From Rhodococcus pseudokoreensis (GTDB taxonomy: Bacteria > Actinomycetota > Actinomycetes > Mycobacteriales > Mycobacteriaceae), in contig NZ_CP070619.1 of assembly GCF_017068395.1 (NCBI RefSeq), positions 5,084,001-5,148,000 of the forward strand: a stretch of DNA of 64,000 bases, in the 5' to 3' direction. The notes beneath the pieces were generated by a model, which saw nothing but the letters and a program-made list of their open reading frames with translations, ran no database searches and was not told where the DNA came from. The translations under genes were made by a program, and so were the position numbers. Positions 56,106-64,000 of the stretch are shown in pieces. How positions within the stretch are numbered: position 1 is the stretch's first letter; each line of letters starts with the position of its first letter.

Positions 56106-56123
56106 GTCGTACGAAACTACGAC
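56106..56123. promoter_or_regulatory. Inverted repeat GTCGTA-N6-TACGAC before the carboxylase-like operon
   Basis: Perfect 6-bp arms 13 bases after the LuxR-type stop and 111 bases before the HyuA-like start. Candidate operator for the neighbouring LuxR-type protein. A second small hairpin (CCGCAC...GTGCGG, 56139-56155) follows. Confidence 0.4.
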
Positions 56124-56233
56124 CTCCGTCAGATGTTCCCGCACCCTCCGTGCGGAAGAGTGACTCACGACACAAACGAGTGGCGCAGACCCACTGCGCA
56201 CGTCACTGAAGCACACCGCACGGAGGCCGAGAT

Positions 56234-58300
56234 ATGACGCAGAGTGAGCGGGCAGCCGACTGGATAGTCGGCATCGACGTCGGGGGCACCTTCACCGATA
56301 TCATTGCGCTCAACCGTAAGACGGGTGAGACCCGCGACGGCAAGGTGCTGTCGACCCTCCAGCAGGAGGAGGGGGTGCTGCTGAGCATCGAGGCGATCGG
56401 CGTCGAGATCCCGGACGTCGCCGAGATCGTCCACGGGCACACGGTGGGCATCAACGCCCTGCTCAGCCGGACCGGCGAGCGCACCGGCCTGATCGCGACC
56501 CGCGGTCACCGGGATCTCCTGGACATCGGTCGTATGCACCGCGAGTTCGGTGACCGGTTCTACGACCCCACCTGGCTGCGGCCGCACCAGGAACGACCGA
56601 TCGTGCAGCGCGAGTCGCGCTTCGGGATCCCGGAGCGACTGCGGTACGACGGTTCCGAGTTGTTGCCGTTGGACGAGAACGCCGTTCGCGAGGCCGCACG
56701 TGCGCTCGCGGGCCAGGGCGCGAAGTCGGTGGCCGTGTGCCTGATGAACTCGTACACCAACCCCGACCACGAGCGGCGAGCGGCCCAGATCGTCGCAGAA
56801 GAGTTGCCGGACGCCTACATTCAGACCTCGGCGCTCTACCCGGTGACCAAGGAGCACGAGCGCACCACCACGGTGGCCCTCGACGCCTACGTGGGCCCGG
56901 CAGTGGTCGGCTACCTCGACCGTCTGATGAACGAGCTGTCCGAGCGCAATTACGCCGGGACGCTGTGGATCATGATGATGAACGGCGGCGTCGCGACGTT
57001 CGCCGACGCGGGCCGCGCCCCGGTGTTCCAGCTGGTCTCCGGTCCGGTCGGCGGCGTGAGCGGCAGCGTCAAGCTCGCCAACGAGAGCGGCTCGCCGAAC
57101 CTGCTGACCATCGACGTCGGCGGCACGAGCACCGACGTCGCGGCCATCGTGCACGGCAAGACGCCGCTCACCGATCTGTGGACACTGGAAACCGGACTCA
57201 CACTGACGATGCCGCTCGTCGATGTCGAAAGTGTCGGTTCGGGCGCCGGTAGCCTGATCCTGCCCAACACGCTCGGCAACGTGGCGGTCGGTCCGGCGTC
57301 GGCCGGATCGAATCCCGGACCGGTGTGTTACCAGCGCGGCGGTGTCGAACCCACCCTCACCGACGCGTGCGCGGCGCTCGGGGTCCTGCAACCGGACCTG
57401 TTCGCCAACGGCTCCATCCGACTCGACGTCGACGCGTCGCTCGAGGCCCTGCGGAAGACCGGCGAGCAGTGGGGCATGACGGCCCTCGAACTCGCGTCGG
57501 CCGCCTACGAGGTGGCCTGTGAGGACATCGCCGCGAAGGTCCGCACGATCTCGGTCTACCGAGGTCTCGACGTCCGCGAGTTCGCCTTGCAGCCCTCCGG
57601 TTCGGCGGGCCCGATGCTCGCCGACCGCGTCGGGCAGATCCTCGGCCTGGACAAGGTGATCGTGCCGCGCAATCCGGGCCAGTTCTCGGCTCTGGGACTG
57701 CTGCGCAGCGACCTGATGGTCACCCGGGCGCAGTCGATCATGACCCCGCTCGCACCGGAGAGTGCCGAGGCGATCGAGGCCGCGTTCGCCGCATTGCAGG
57801 ATCGGATCCGCGGCGAACTCGCCGGCCAGGGTGCCGACGTGGATCGAATCCGCTTCGAGCGGGCGGTTTTCGCGATGTACCGCGGCCAGACGTGGGACAA
57901 CCGGATGCCCATCCACACAGGAGCTCTCACCGCCGACACAGTGACCGATCTGGTGCCGCAGTTCCACGACTTCTACCGGGAATCCTACGGTTTCGCGGCG
58001 ACCGAGATCCCCGTGGTGATCTCGACGGTGGAGGTGACGGCCATCATCCCGCGCGAACAGCACAAGTCCGATCTCACCCCCGACGACGGGGAGGCGTTCC
58101 TCCGCACGGCGGAGATCACGTTGCCGGGAACGACCGAGCAGGTCGAGGTCGCCATCCACGTCCGCGAGCGCCTCGAACCCTTCCAGCGGGTGCCGGGCCC
58201 CGCCCTCGTCGCCGAGAAATTCGCGACCACCCTCGTCCTTCCGGGCCGGACGGCCTACGTGGACGGCGACCTGAATCTCATCATCGAGCCGCAGAGCTGA
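56234..58300 (+). CDS. HyuA-like subunit of an ATP-dependent hydantoinase/ketone carboxylase
   Basis: A 688-residue HyuA homologue. The N-terminal ASKHA ATPase block VGIDVGGTFTDIIALN, the internal VSGPVGGVSGSVKLAN and LLTIDVGGTSTDVAAIVHG, and the HALDQPSGSAGP-type block FALQPSGSAGPMLADRVG are present. Members hydrolyse hydantoins or phosphorylate ketones (acetone and acetophenone carboxylases). The gene order HyuA-HyuB-small zinc ribbon resembles carboxylases, not simple hydantoinases. It is ten bases upstream of the HyuB gene. Substrate unknown. Confidence 0.9.
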   Translation: MTQSERAADWIVGIDVGGTFTDIIALNRKTGETRDGKVLSTLQQEEGVLLSIEAIGVEIPDVAEIVHGHTVGINALLSRTGERTGLIATRGHRDLLDIGRMHREFGDRFYDPTWLRPHQERPIVQRESRFGIPERLRYDGSELLPLDENAVREAARALAGQGAKSVAVCLMNSYTNPDHERRAAQIVAEELPDAYIQTSALYPVTKEHERTTTVALDAYVGPAVVGYLDRLMNELSERNYAGTLWIMMMNGGVATFADAGRAPVFQLVSGPVGGVSGSVKLANESGSPNLLTIDVGGTSTDVAAIVHGKTPLTDLWTLETGLTLTMPLVDVESVGSGAGSLILPNTLGNVAVGPASAGSNPGPVCYQRGGVEPTLTDACAALGVLQPDLFANGSIRLDVDASLEALRKTGEQWGMTALELASAAYEVACEDIAAKVRTISVYRGLDVREFALQPSGSAGPMLADRVGQILGLDKVIVPRNPGQFSALGLLRSDLMVTRAQSIMTPLAPESAEAIEAAFAALQDRIRGELAGQGADVDRIRFERAVFAMYRGQTWDNRMPIHTGALTADTVTDLVPQFHDFYRESYGFAATEIPVVISTVEVTAIIPREQHKSDLTPDDGEAFLRTAEITLPGTTEQVEVAIHVRERLEPFQRVPGPALVAEKFATTLVLPGRTAYVDGDLNLIIEPQS

Positions 58301-58310
58301 GGAGCAGACC

Positions 58311-60230
58311 ATGACGATCACCACCCCCGACGCAGGCCCCGCGGTCGACGTCGAACTCGACATCCTCCGGTACGGCCTCACCGAGGTCGCCCGGGAAATG
58401 CTCGACTCGCTGATGCGCAGCGCCTTCTCCCCGGTCTGCCGCGACATCCTGGACTGCACCAGCGCCATTCACATGCGCACCGACGACGGCTGGGAAACCG
58501 TCGCGCTGTGGGAGGGCTGCATGCAGCACGCGTTCACCGCCCCGCACATCGCGAATTTCGTGATGGACGACTGGGACGTCGACAGCATGCAACCCGGAGA
58601 CGTCATCTTCGTCAACGACCCGTGGCGCGGCACCATCCACCAGTCGGACGTCAATCTGCTCCGGCCCGTATTCGTCGACGGCCGAGTGGAATTCCTGCTG
58701 CACTCGACATCTCACCTCGTCGACCTCGGCGGGGCGATCCCGGGTGGCTTCTCCAACGGCACCCAGACGCATTTCGAGGAGCAGCTGAAGCTGCCGCCGA
58801 CACTGCTGTACGCCAACGACGTTCCTGTGCGGCCGCTGTTCAACTTCATCCTGGAGAACAACCGGGTGCCGCAACTCGTGCTCGGGGACCTGCGGGCCCT
58901 GCACGGCTGCCTGGTGGTCGGTGAGCGCCAGCTCCAGGCCCTGATCGCCCGCGGCGGACTGGAAAAGGTCCGCGCGGCCGGTCGTTACGCCATCGAAGCC
59001 ACCGAGGCCAGCATGCGGCGCGGCATCGCGAGCATCCCGGACGGCGACTACACCGCCGAGGACTTCCTCGACGAGGACGGCGTCACCGACGAGCCGATTC
59101 CGGTCAACGTGACCGTGAAGGTGCGCGGCGATTCCATGGAGATCGATTTCTCCGGCTCGGGTCGGCAGCCGCTGGGCAACTGCGGCACCGCCTGGTGCGA
59201 GGCTTCCCGCTGCATCGAAGCGGTCAAGTTGATGGTCGACCCGTCGACCCCGGTCAACAGCGGCACGCTGCGGCCGATCGAGACCTTGCTGCCCTCGGGC
59301 AGCGTGGTGCAGGTGCTGCCGCCGTCGAGTTGCTCCAACCACGCCGACATCGGCGCGCGGGGCATCAACGTGGTGACGCAGGCGCTGAGCCAGGCCATGG
59401 ACGAGGCATTCGCCTGTGACACAGGCACTGCCGTTGTCGTCAGCCTCGGCGGCATCGACACAAGGCCCGGCCACGAAGGCACGCCGTGGGGTGCGTTCGC
59501 GCTCGCAGGCGGCGGCTGGGGCGGCACCTGGAAGGACGACGGCGTCTCCTTCTGCGTGATCCCGATCGGCAACTGCCGGACGTCGGTACAGGAGCACGTC
59601 GAGATCGAGAGCCCGCTCGTCATCGTCCAGCACGAGATGGTGATCGATACCGCCGGCGCCGGCGAGTTCCGTGGCGGTCTCGGCTCGGTCTACTCGATCT
59701 TCGCCGAGTCCGACACGATGGTCACCATCACCGCCGACCGGGTCCGCCTCGGCGCACCGGGCTCGAACGGAGGTGGCGCAGGCTCGCCCGCCTTCGGCTG
59801 GTACATCGAAAACTTCGATCTCGCCGAGCACGTCGACCCCCTCGATCTGCGTGGGGCCGAACCGCTGTTCGGCATGTTCGACGAACAGGGCAGACCGGAC
59901 CCGAACAACGGCGAGTTCGGACGCGGTGCCCGCTATCAGACCGGCAAGTTCTCCGGGCTGATCCTCAAAGCAGGCGACGCACTCCGCTTCGTCATCGGCG
60001 GTGGCGGCGGCTGGGGTGACCCTCTGGAACGCGTCCCGGCGAAGGTGCTGCAGGACGTCCGCAGCGGACTCGTCAGCCCCGAGTTCGCGGCCGACGCGCA
60101 CGGTGTCGTGATCGCGAACGGTGACATCGACGCCGCCGCCACCACCGCACGACGCGCACAGCTGGCCGCCGAGCGCGAACAGGGCCGCTGGAGTGTGCCG
60201 GTGGCCAACCCCCGCAACTGGAATCTCTGA
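58311..60230 (+). CDS. HyuB-like subunit of an ATP-dependent hydantoinase/ketone carboxylase
   Basis: A 639-residue HyuB homologue. FSPVCRDILDCTSAIHM, DVIFVNDPWRGTIHQSDVNLLRPVF (metal and active-site block), LHSTSHLVDLGGAIPGG, LEKVRAAGRYAIEATEASMRRGI and RGGLGSVYSIFAESDTMVTITADRV follow the family order. With HyuA it would form the catalytic core. Ribosome site GAGGAG precedes the ATG. It is the middle gene of the operon. Confidence 0.9.
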   Translation: MTITTPDAGPAVDVELDILRYGLTEVAREMLDSLMRSAFSPVCRDILDCTSAIHMRTDDGWETVALWEGCMQHAFTAPHIANFVMDDWDVDSMQPGDVIFVNDPWRGTIHQSDVNLLRPVFVDGRVEFLLHSTSHLVDLGGAIPGGFSNGTQTHFEEQLKLPPTLLYANDVPVRPLFNFILENNRVPQLVLGDLRALHGCLVVGERQLQALIARGGLEKVRAAGRYAIEATEASMRRGIASIPDGDYTAEDFLDEDGVTDEPIPVNVTVKVRGDSMEIDFSGSGRQPLGNCGTAWCEASRCIEAVKLMVDPSTPVNSGTLRPIETLLPSGSVVQVLPPSSCSNHADIGARGINVVTQALSQAMDEAFACDTGTAVVVSLGGIDTRPGHEGTPWGAFALAGGGWGGTWKDDGVSFCVIPIGNCRTSVQEHVEIESPLVIVQHEMVIDTAGAGEFRGGLGSVYSIFAESDTMVTITADRVRLGAPGSNGGGAGSPAFGWYIENFDLAEHVDPLDLRGAEPLFGMFDEQGRPDPNNGEFGRGARYQTGKFSGLILKAGDALRFVIGGGGGWGDPLERVPAKVLQDVRSGLVSPEFAADAHGVVIANGDIDAAATTARRAQLAAEREQGRWSVPVANPRNWNL

Positions 60231-60243
60231 GAAAGGAAACCCC

Positions 60244-60504
60244 ATGGCTGTCGACCGGCTACTGTTCCCCCGCCCCGAGACCGACCGTGTCTACGTCGAA
60301 CGCACCGCCGTCGACGGTGCTTGCCCGTCCTGCGGCGCAACGAGTCTCGCCCGCTACCCCGTGGCGAACCATCTCGGCCCCCGCATGGTCGTCAAGTGTC
60401 AGGAGTGCTTTCACCACGTGTCGGTGACAGTTCCGGAGCCGGAGGACAACTGGCCCGCGTGGCGTTCGCCGGCACGCGACTGGCCGGCATCCCGCGTCGG
60501 ATAG
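60244..60504 (+). CDS. Small zinc-ribbon subunit (acetone/acetophenone carboxylase gamma-like)
   Basis: An 86-residue protein with two CxxC pairs, CPSCG (about 28-32) and CQECF (about 55-59). They are spaced as in small zinc-binding subunits of acetone and acetophenone carboxylases (AcxC/ApcB type). It follows the HyuB gene by 13 bases with AAAGGAAA. Position and metal motif suggest it completes a three-subunit enzyme. The match to gamma subunits is by organisation and motif, not by detailed alignment. Confidence 0.7.
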   Translation: MAVDRLLFPRPETDRVYVERTAVDGACPSCGATSLARYPVANHLGPRMVVKCQECFHHVSVTVPEPEDNWPAWRSPARDWPASRVG

Positions 60505-60541
60505 ATCGCCACCACCTCATCTGCTCGGAAGAAGGACGGAA

Positions 60542-61306
60542 ATGTCAGGATTACTCGACGGGAAAGTAGTACTCGTCACCGGCGCTGCGGGAGGGATCGG
60601 GCGCGCGACGTCCCTGCTGGCGGCGAAGGAAGGCGCCTGGGTCGCGGCGACCGACGTGTCCGAGAAGGGCGTCGGGGCGACGGTAGAACTCGTGCGCGCT
60701 GCCGGCGGCGAGGCGATCGCGCTTCCCGCCGACCTCACGGTCGGAGCCTCCGTGGACGCGATGGTCGCCGCGGCCGTGGACCATTACGGCCGCCTGGACG
60801 GCGCGTTCAACAACGCCGGGGTAAGCGGCGGGCAGATAGGCCAGGGAGGCAGATCCGTTGCCGAGTGGGACGAGGAGGCGTTCGACCGCGCGGTCGCGGT
60901 GAACCTCAAGGGCGTATGGCTCTGTATGCGCGCGCAGTTGAAGCAGATGGTGGCGCAGGGTGGGGGCGCCATCGTGAACACGGCGTCGCTCGCGGGCCTC
61001 ACCGGCTTCAAGACCACGGCTGGATATGCGGCGGCCAAACACGGCGTCGTCGGCCTGACCAAGACTGCCGCAATCGAATACGCGCCGACGATCAGGATCA
61101 ACGCGGTGTGCCCGGGCTACACCGACACCGATCTGATGAAGGACGCCAAGCGCCGCAGCGGGGCCACCATCATGGCCCGAATTCCCTTCGGCGCCCTCGC
61201 CCAGCCCGACGACATCGCCGAGATGGCGTGCTGGCTCCTCTCCGATCGCGCCGGCTACGCAACCGGCGGTTCGTTCGTCGTCGACGGCGGATACATGGCG
61301 GGATAG
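60542..61306 (+). CDS. Short-chain dehydrogenase/reductase (SDR)
   Basis: A 254-residue classical SDR. VLVTGAAGGIGRA (TGxxxGxG, residues 10-22), FNNAGVSGG, the catalytic Ser in VNTASLAG and YAAAKHG (YxxxK, about 161-165) are present. It ends ATGGSFVVDGGYMAG. It oxidises or reduces a hydroxyl/keto group with NAD(P). It is 37 bases after the small subunit gene. With the aldehyde dehydrogenase that follows, it could make or process the carboxylase substrate. Confidence 0.95.
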   Translation: MSGLLDGKVVLVTGAAGGIGRATSLLAAKEGAWVAATDVSEKGVGATVELVRAAGGEAIALPADLTVGASVDAMVAAAVDHYGRLDGAFNNAGVSGGQIGQGGRSVAEWDEEAFDRAVAVNLKGVWLCMRAQLKQMVAQGGGAIVNTASLAGLTGFKTTAGYAAAKHGVVGLTKTAAIEYAPTIRINAVCPGYTDTDLMKDAKRRSGATIMARIPFGALAQPDDIAEMACWLLSDRAGYATGGSFVVDGGYMAG

Positions 61307-61413
61307 CCGCGCAAACACAGGTAAGAACATAATATATTGAGTATGGTGTGTCCTTGTCCGGCGTCGAGCCGTGCAAGACGCCGTGCGAGATCGAGAGACA
61401 GAGGTTCATTGTC

Positions 61414-62877
61414 ATGACCGCAGTGATAGTCGACGCCGAATGCCACATCGGGGGGCGGTGGCTGGCGGGTGAGGGGGAGCCGTTCGCCTCGGTCGACCCG
61501 TCGACGGGCCGGCAGTTGGCGCTGACCCCGGCGACGAGCGGCAGGCAGGTCGCGGCGGCGGTGTCCGCGGCGCGGGAGGCGTTCGACGGCGGCGCGTGGA
61601 GTCGCCTCACACCGGGTGAACGGGGTGTCCTGCTGCACCGGTTGGCGGATCTGCTCGAGCGGGACCGGGACCGTATCGTCGACCTCGCCGCCACCGAGAT
61701 CGGCACCCCGGTCAGCAGCGCCGCGACGTTGCACGTGGATCTGCCGGTGCGGTTCTTCCGGTGGTTCGCCGATGCCGCCGCCCGCGGACCGCGAGAAGGC
61801 TACGAGCAGCCGCTGCCACTGCACCACGACCCGATCACCTCGAGCAGCCTGCTGGTGCGGGATCCGGCCGGGGTGGTCGCCGCGATCGTCGCCTACAACG
61901 TTCCGGTGATGATGTGCGCCTACAAACTCGGACCCGCGCTGGCGTCGGGGTGCTCGACGGTCCTGGTCACCTCACCGAAGGCGGTGCTGCTCACGGCGGC
62001 GATCGTGCGGCTGATCGAGGAGGCGGGATTCCCGCCGGGTGCGGTCAATCTGGTGTTCGGCCCGCCGGAGGTGACCGCGCAGGTGGTCGCCGCCCCGGAG
62101 GTCGACATGGTGACGTTCACCGGGTCCGCCGCCGTCGGCAGCAAGATCCTCACCCTTGCCGCTCCGACGCTGAAGAAGGTCGTTCTCGAACTCGGCGGCA
62201 AGTCCCCGAACATCGTGTTGCCGGGCACCGACCTCGCGGCGGCGGTGCCGGCGTCGGCGTTGCGGTTCACCCGCAACAGTGGTCAGGCGTGTGGGGCGAC
62301 GACCCGCACCCTGGTGCCCCACGCAGTGTTCGACGAGTACGTCGAACGATCGGGGCAGTTCCTGCAGAGCCTGACGGTCGGTGATCCGCATCTGCCGGGC
62401 ACGGTGCTGGGGCCGCTGATCACCGCCGAGCATCGGATGAACGTGGAGGGGTTCCTGGCGCGGGCCGTGGAACGCGGTGCCCGGGTGCCGGTCGGTGGCG
62501 GCCGGCCTGCCGGTCTCGACGACGGATTCTTCCTGGAGCCGACCCTGGTGACCGGGGTGACGAACGAGGCGGAGATCGCGCAGGAGGAACTGTTCGCCCC
62601 GGTCGCGGTGGTGATGCCGTACACCGATCTGGACGAGGCGGTGCGGATGGCGAACGGTGTCCGATACGCCCTCAACGCCAACGTGTGGGGCCCGACTGCG
62701 GAGGCGTTGGCGTTCGCGCGTCGGCTGCGGTCGGGGACCGTCACCATCAACGGTGGCGGTGGGATGCGGGCCGACGCCCCGTGGGGCGGTCCCGGGCACA
62801 GCGGCATCGGCCGCGAGGGCGGCGAGGAAGGCCTGCGCGAGTTCTTCGAAGTCAAACACCTCCAGTGGCCCCTGTAA
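61414..62877 (+). CDS. Aldehyde dehydrogenase
   Basis: A 487-residue NAD(P)-dependent aldehyde dehydrogenase. VVAAIVAYNVPVMMCAYKLG replaces the usual PWNFP motif with AYNVP. LELGGKSPN (about 258) and GQACGATTR (catalytic Cys, about 291) are present. The ATG at 61414 is preferred to a longer frame from 61348, which has no homology. It is 107 bases after the SDR; an AT-rich stretch at 61325-61345 may be a separate promoter. Confidence 0.9.
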   Translation: MTAVIVDAECHIGGRWLAGEGEPFASVDPSTGRQLALTPATSGRQVAAAVSAAREAFDGGAWSRLTPGERGVLLHRLADLLERDRDRIVDLAATEIGTPVSSAATLHVDLPVRFFRWFADAAARGPREGYEQPLPLHHDPITSSSLLVRDPAGVVAAIVAYNVPVMMCAYKLGPALASGCSTVLVTSPKAVLLTAAIVRLIEEAGFPPGAVNLVFGPPEVTAQVVAAPEVDMVTFTGSAAVGSKILTLAAPTLKKVVLELGGKSPNIVLPGTDLAAAVPASALRFTRNSGQACGATTRTLVPHAVFDEYVERSGQFLQSLTVGDPHLPGTVLGPLITAEHRMNVEGFLARAVERGARVPVGGGRPAGLDDGFFLEPTLVTGVTNEAEIAQEELFAPVAVVMPYTDLDEAVRMANGVRYALNANVWGPTAEALAFARRLRSGTVTINGGGGMRADAPWGGPGHSGIGREGGEEGLREFFEVKHLQWPL

Positions 62878-62926
62878 CCGCACCGACGTCAAGAACCCAG
62901 CAACAGAAACGAAGAGGACGAACCTG

Positions 62927-64000
62927 ATGCCAACAATTGTCGAACACCTCGCGGATTTCGCCGCCGCCGCCGACGGGCGGTCACTTCCCGAGGACGTGGT
63001 TTCCGAGTCCAAGCGCATTCTGCTGGACACCCTCGGCTGCGCGGTCGCGTCGCTCGGCGACGCGGGTGCGCAACGAGGGGTCGAGTACGGCCGGTTCCTG
63101 GGCGGTTCGGAAGGCTCGGCGTCGATCCTCGGGACGGGCACGAAGACGTCGGTGCCAGGCGCGGCGTTTGCCAACGCCGAACTGGTCAACGCGCTCGACC
63201 AGGACGCGGTGCTGCCGCCCGGCCACGTGACGCCGTACGTCGTCCCCGGTGCGCTGGCGACCGCCGAGGCCCTGCACTCCTCGGGTGAGCGGCTGCTCAC
63301 GGCGATAGCGGTCGCGCACGAGATGTCGTACCGCATCGGCAAGGCCACCGACTATCTGCGCGACATCAAAGACGGCGTGGTCACCATCCCCAAGGTCATC
63401 GGCTACAGCAGCACGCTGTTCGGTGCCGCGGCCGCGATCGGCGTCGTCAAGGGATTCTCCGGCGAGACGCTGGCCGATGCGCTCGGCATCATGGGCTCGA
63501 CGATGCCCACCAACACCCAGCGCGCGTGGATGATGCACGCGCCGTCCACCACCATCAAATACCAGCTCGCAGGGGGTATGGCCCTGTCCGCGGTGACGGC
63601 CGCGAACCTGGCCGAACTCGGGCACACCGGCGACCGCCAGACGCTCGACGACCGCGAGTACGGCTTCCCCCGGTTCATCGGGACCTCGCGGTGGGAGCCG
63701 GCGCCGATCACGGCAGGCTTGGGGACGGACTGGACCTTCACCCCGTTCCAGTCGTTCAAGCCCTATCCCCACTGCCGGGTGATGCACGCGCTGTTCGACG
63801 CCCTCACCGAGATCGTCGAGGCCAACGACCTCGCGCCCGGCGAGATCGACGCCATCGACGCCTGGGGTGAGAGCTTCGTGATGCAGCCGGTGTGGGTCAA
63901 CGAGACCATCCGCAATCCGCGCGACGCCCAGTTCAGCATGACCCACGGCCTCGCCCTCGCCGCCCACCGGATTCCGCCCGGAAAGGACTGGCAGACACAG
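62927..64000 (+). CDS. MmgE/PrpD-family protein (2-methylcitrate dehydratase-like), 3'-truncated
   Basis: The frame is open to the window end; 358 residues are visible. VSESKRILLDTLGCAVASLGD near the start and SIGMSTMPTNTQ-like, HAPSTTIKYQLAGGMALSA and WTFTPFQSFKPYPHCRVMHALFDALTE blocks match MmgE/PrpD. Members dehydrate 2-methylcitrate or act on other hydroxyacids such as itaconate-related or aconitate-type compounds. The ATG follows GAAGAGG. It continues the carboxylase-like operon and may act on the carboxylated product. Confidence 0.88.
   Translation, partial: MPTIVEHLADFAAAADGRSLPEDVVSESKRILLDTLGCAVASLGDAGAQRGVEYGRFLGGSEGSASILGTGTKTSVPGAAFANAELVNALDQDAVLPPGHVTPYVVPGALATAEALHSSGERLLTAIAVAHEMSYRIGKATDYLRDIKDGVVTIPKVIGYSSTLFGAAAAIGVVKGFSGETLADALGIMGSTMPTNTQRAWMMHAPSTTIKYQLAGGMALSAVTAANLAELGHTGDRQTLDDREYGFPRFIGTSRWEPAPITAGLGTDWTFTPFQSFKPYPHCRVMHALFDALTEIVEANDLAPGEIDAIDAWGESFVMQPVWVNETIRNPRDAQFSMTHGLALAAHRIPPGKDWQTQ

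Noticed and set aside
56165..60245. Very long minus-strand open frames (767 and 654 codons)
   Set aside because: They are antisense to HyuA and HyuB, whose motifs are unambiguous. Long shadow frames are common in GC-rich DNA.

Overview
The window is GC-rich actinobacterial DNA, most likely from Rhodococcus (jostii/opacus type). Supporting this are F420 cofactor genes, Baeyer-Villiger monooxygenases, AcoR-type activators without a sigma54-interaction loop, many acyl-CoA genes, a DnaK-GrpE-DnaJ-CbpM-ClpB cluster, and high-GC codon use with GTG/TTG starts. The genus is inferred from gene content, not from a marker gene.

Layout. (1) 1-2.9 kb: end of 6-phosphogluconolactonase, then F420 genes: a CofC/FbiD-like protein with an extra C-terminal domain, and fbiB split by an apparent one-base frameshift. 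(2) 2.9-28 kb: an accessory catabolic island. It holds a nucleoside hydrolase, two related Baeyer-Villiger monooxygenases, an aldehyde dehydrogenase, three esterase/lipase-type hydrolases, an SMP-30 lactonase, an acyl-CoA synthetase, three acyl-CoA dehydrogenases (one a remnant), two crotonases, a nitronate-monooxygenase-like flavoprotein, an IclR regulator and an AcoR-like activator. A plausible route is ketone to lactone or ester (BVMO), to hydroxy acid (hydrolases/SMP-30), to acid (aldehyde dehydrogenase), to CoA thioester and beta-oxidation. At least five degenerate fragments lie between the intact genes: epoxide hydrolase, IS630 transposase, two CoA-transferase pieces and an acyl-CoA dehydrogenase.

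(3) 28.5-38.2 kb: ten tightly packed minus-strand stress genes (general stress protein, dnaK, grpE, dnaJ, cbpM, clpB, thioredoxin, UBP zinc finger, cNMP/thioredoxin-reductase-like flavoprotein, DUF1931), ending in a very strong hairpin. A lipoprotein HtrA protease and a membrane protein lie beside them on the other strand. (4) 41.5-47.1 kb: an ArsR regulator overlapping an AHSA1 gene that carries an in-frame amber codon, an Old Yellow Enzyme homologue, an amino-acid permease, a glutamate/leucine-type dehydrogenase and an Lrp regulator. (5) 47.2-52.6 kb: 4-hydroxyphenylpyruvate dioxygenase, an FAD monooxygenase and a YdeP-type molybdopterin oxidoreductase, followed by a tandem pair of 40-bp hairpin repeats. 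(6) 53.5-64 kb: an MFS transporter, a GAF-LuxR regulator and a HyuA/HyuB/zinc-ribbon carboxylase-like operon followed by SDR, aldehyde dehydrogenase and MmgE/PrpD genes (the last cut by the window end).

The most interesting non-coding signal is a 19-bp motif (core TGTCC-N9-ACA). It occurs at least five times, always upstream of genes in the catabolic island, including the gene for its own AcoR-like activator. It probably defines a local regulon.
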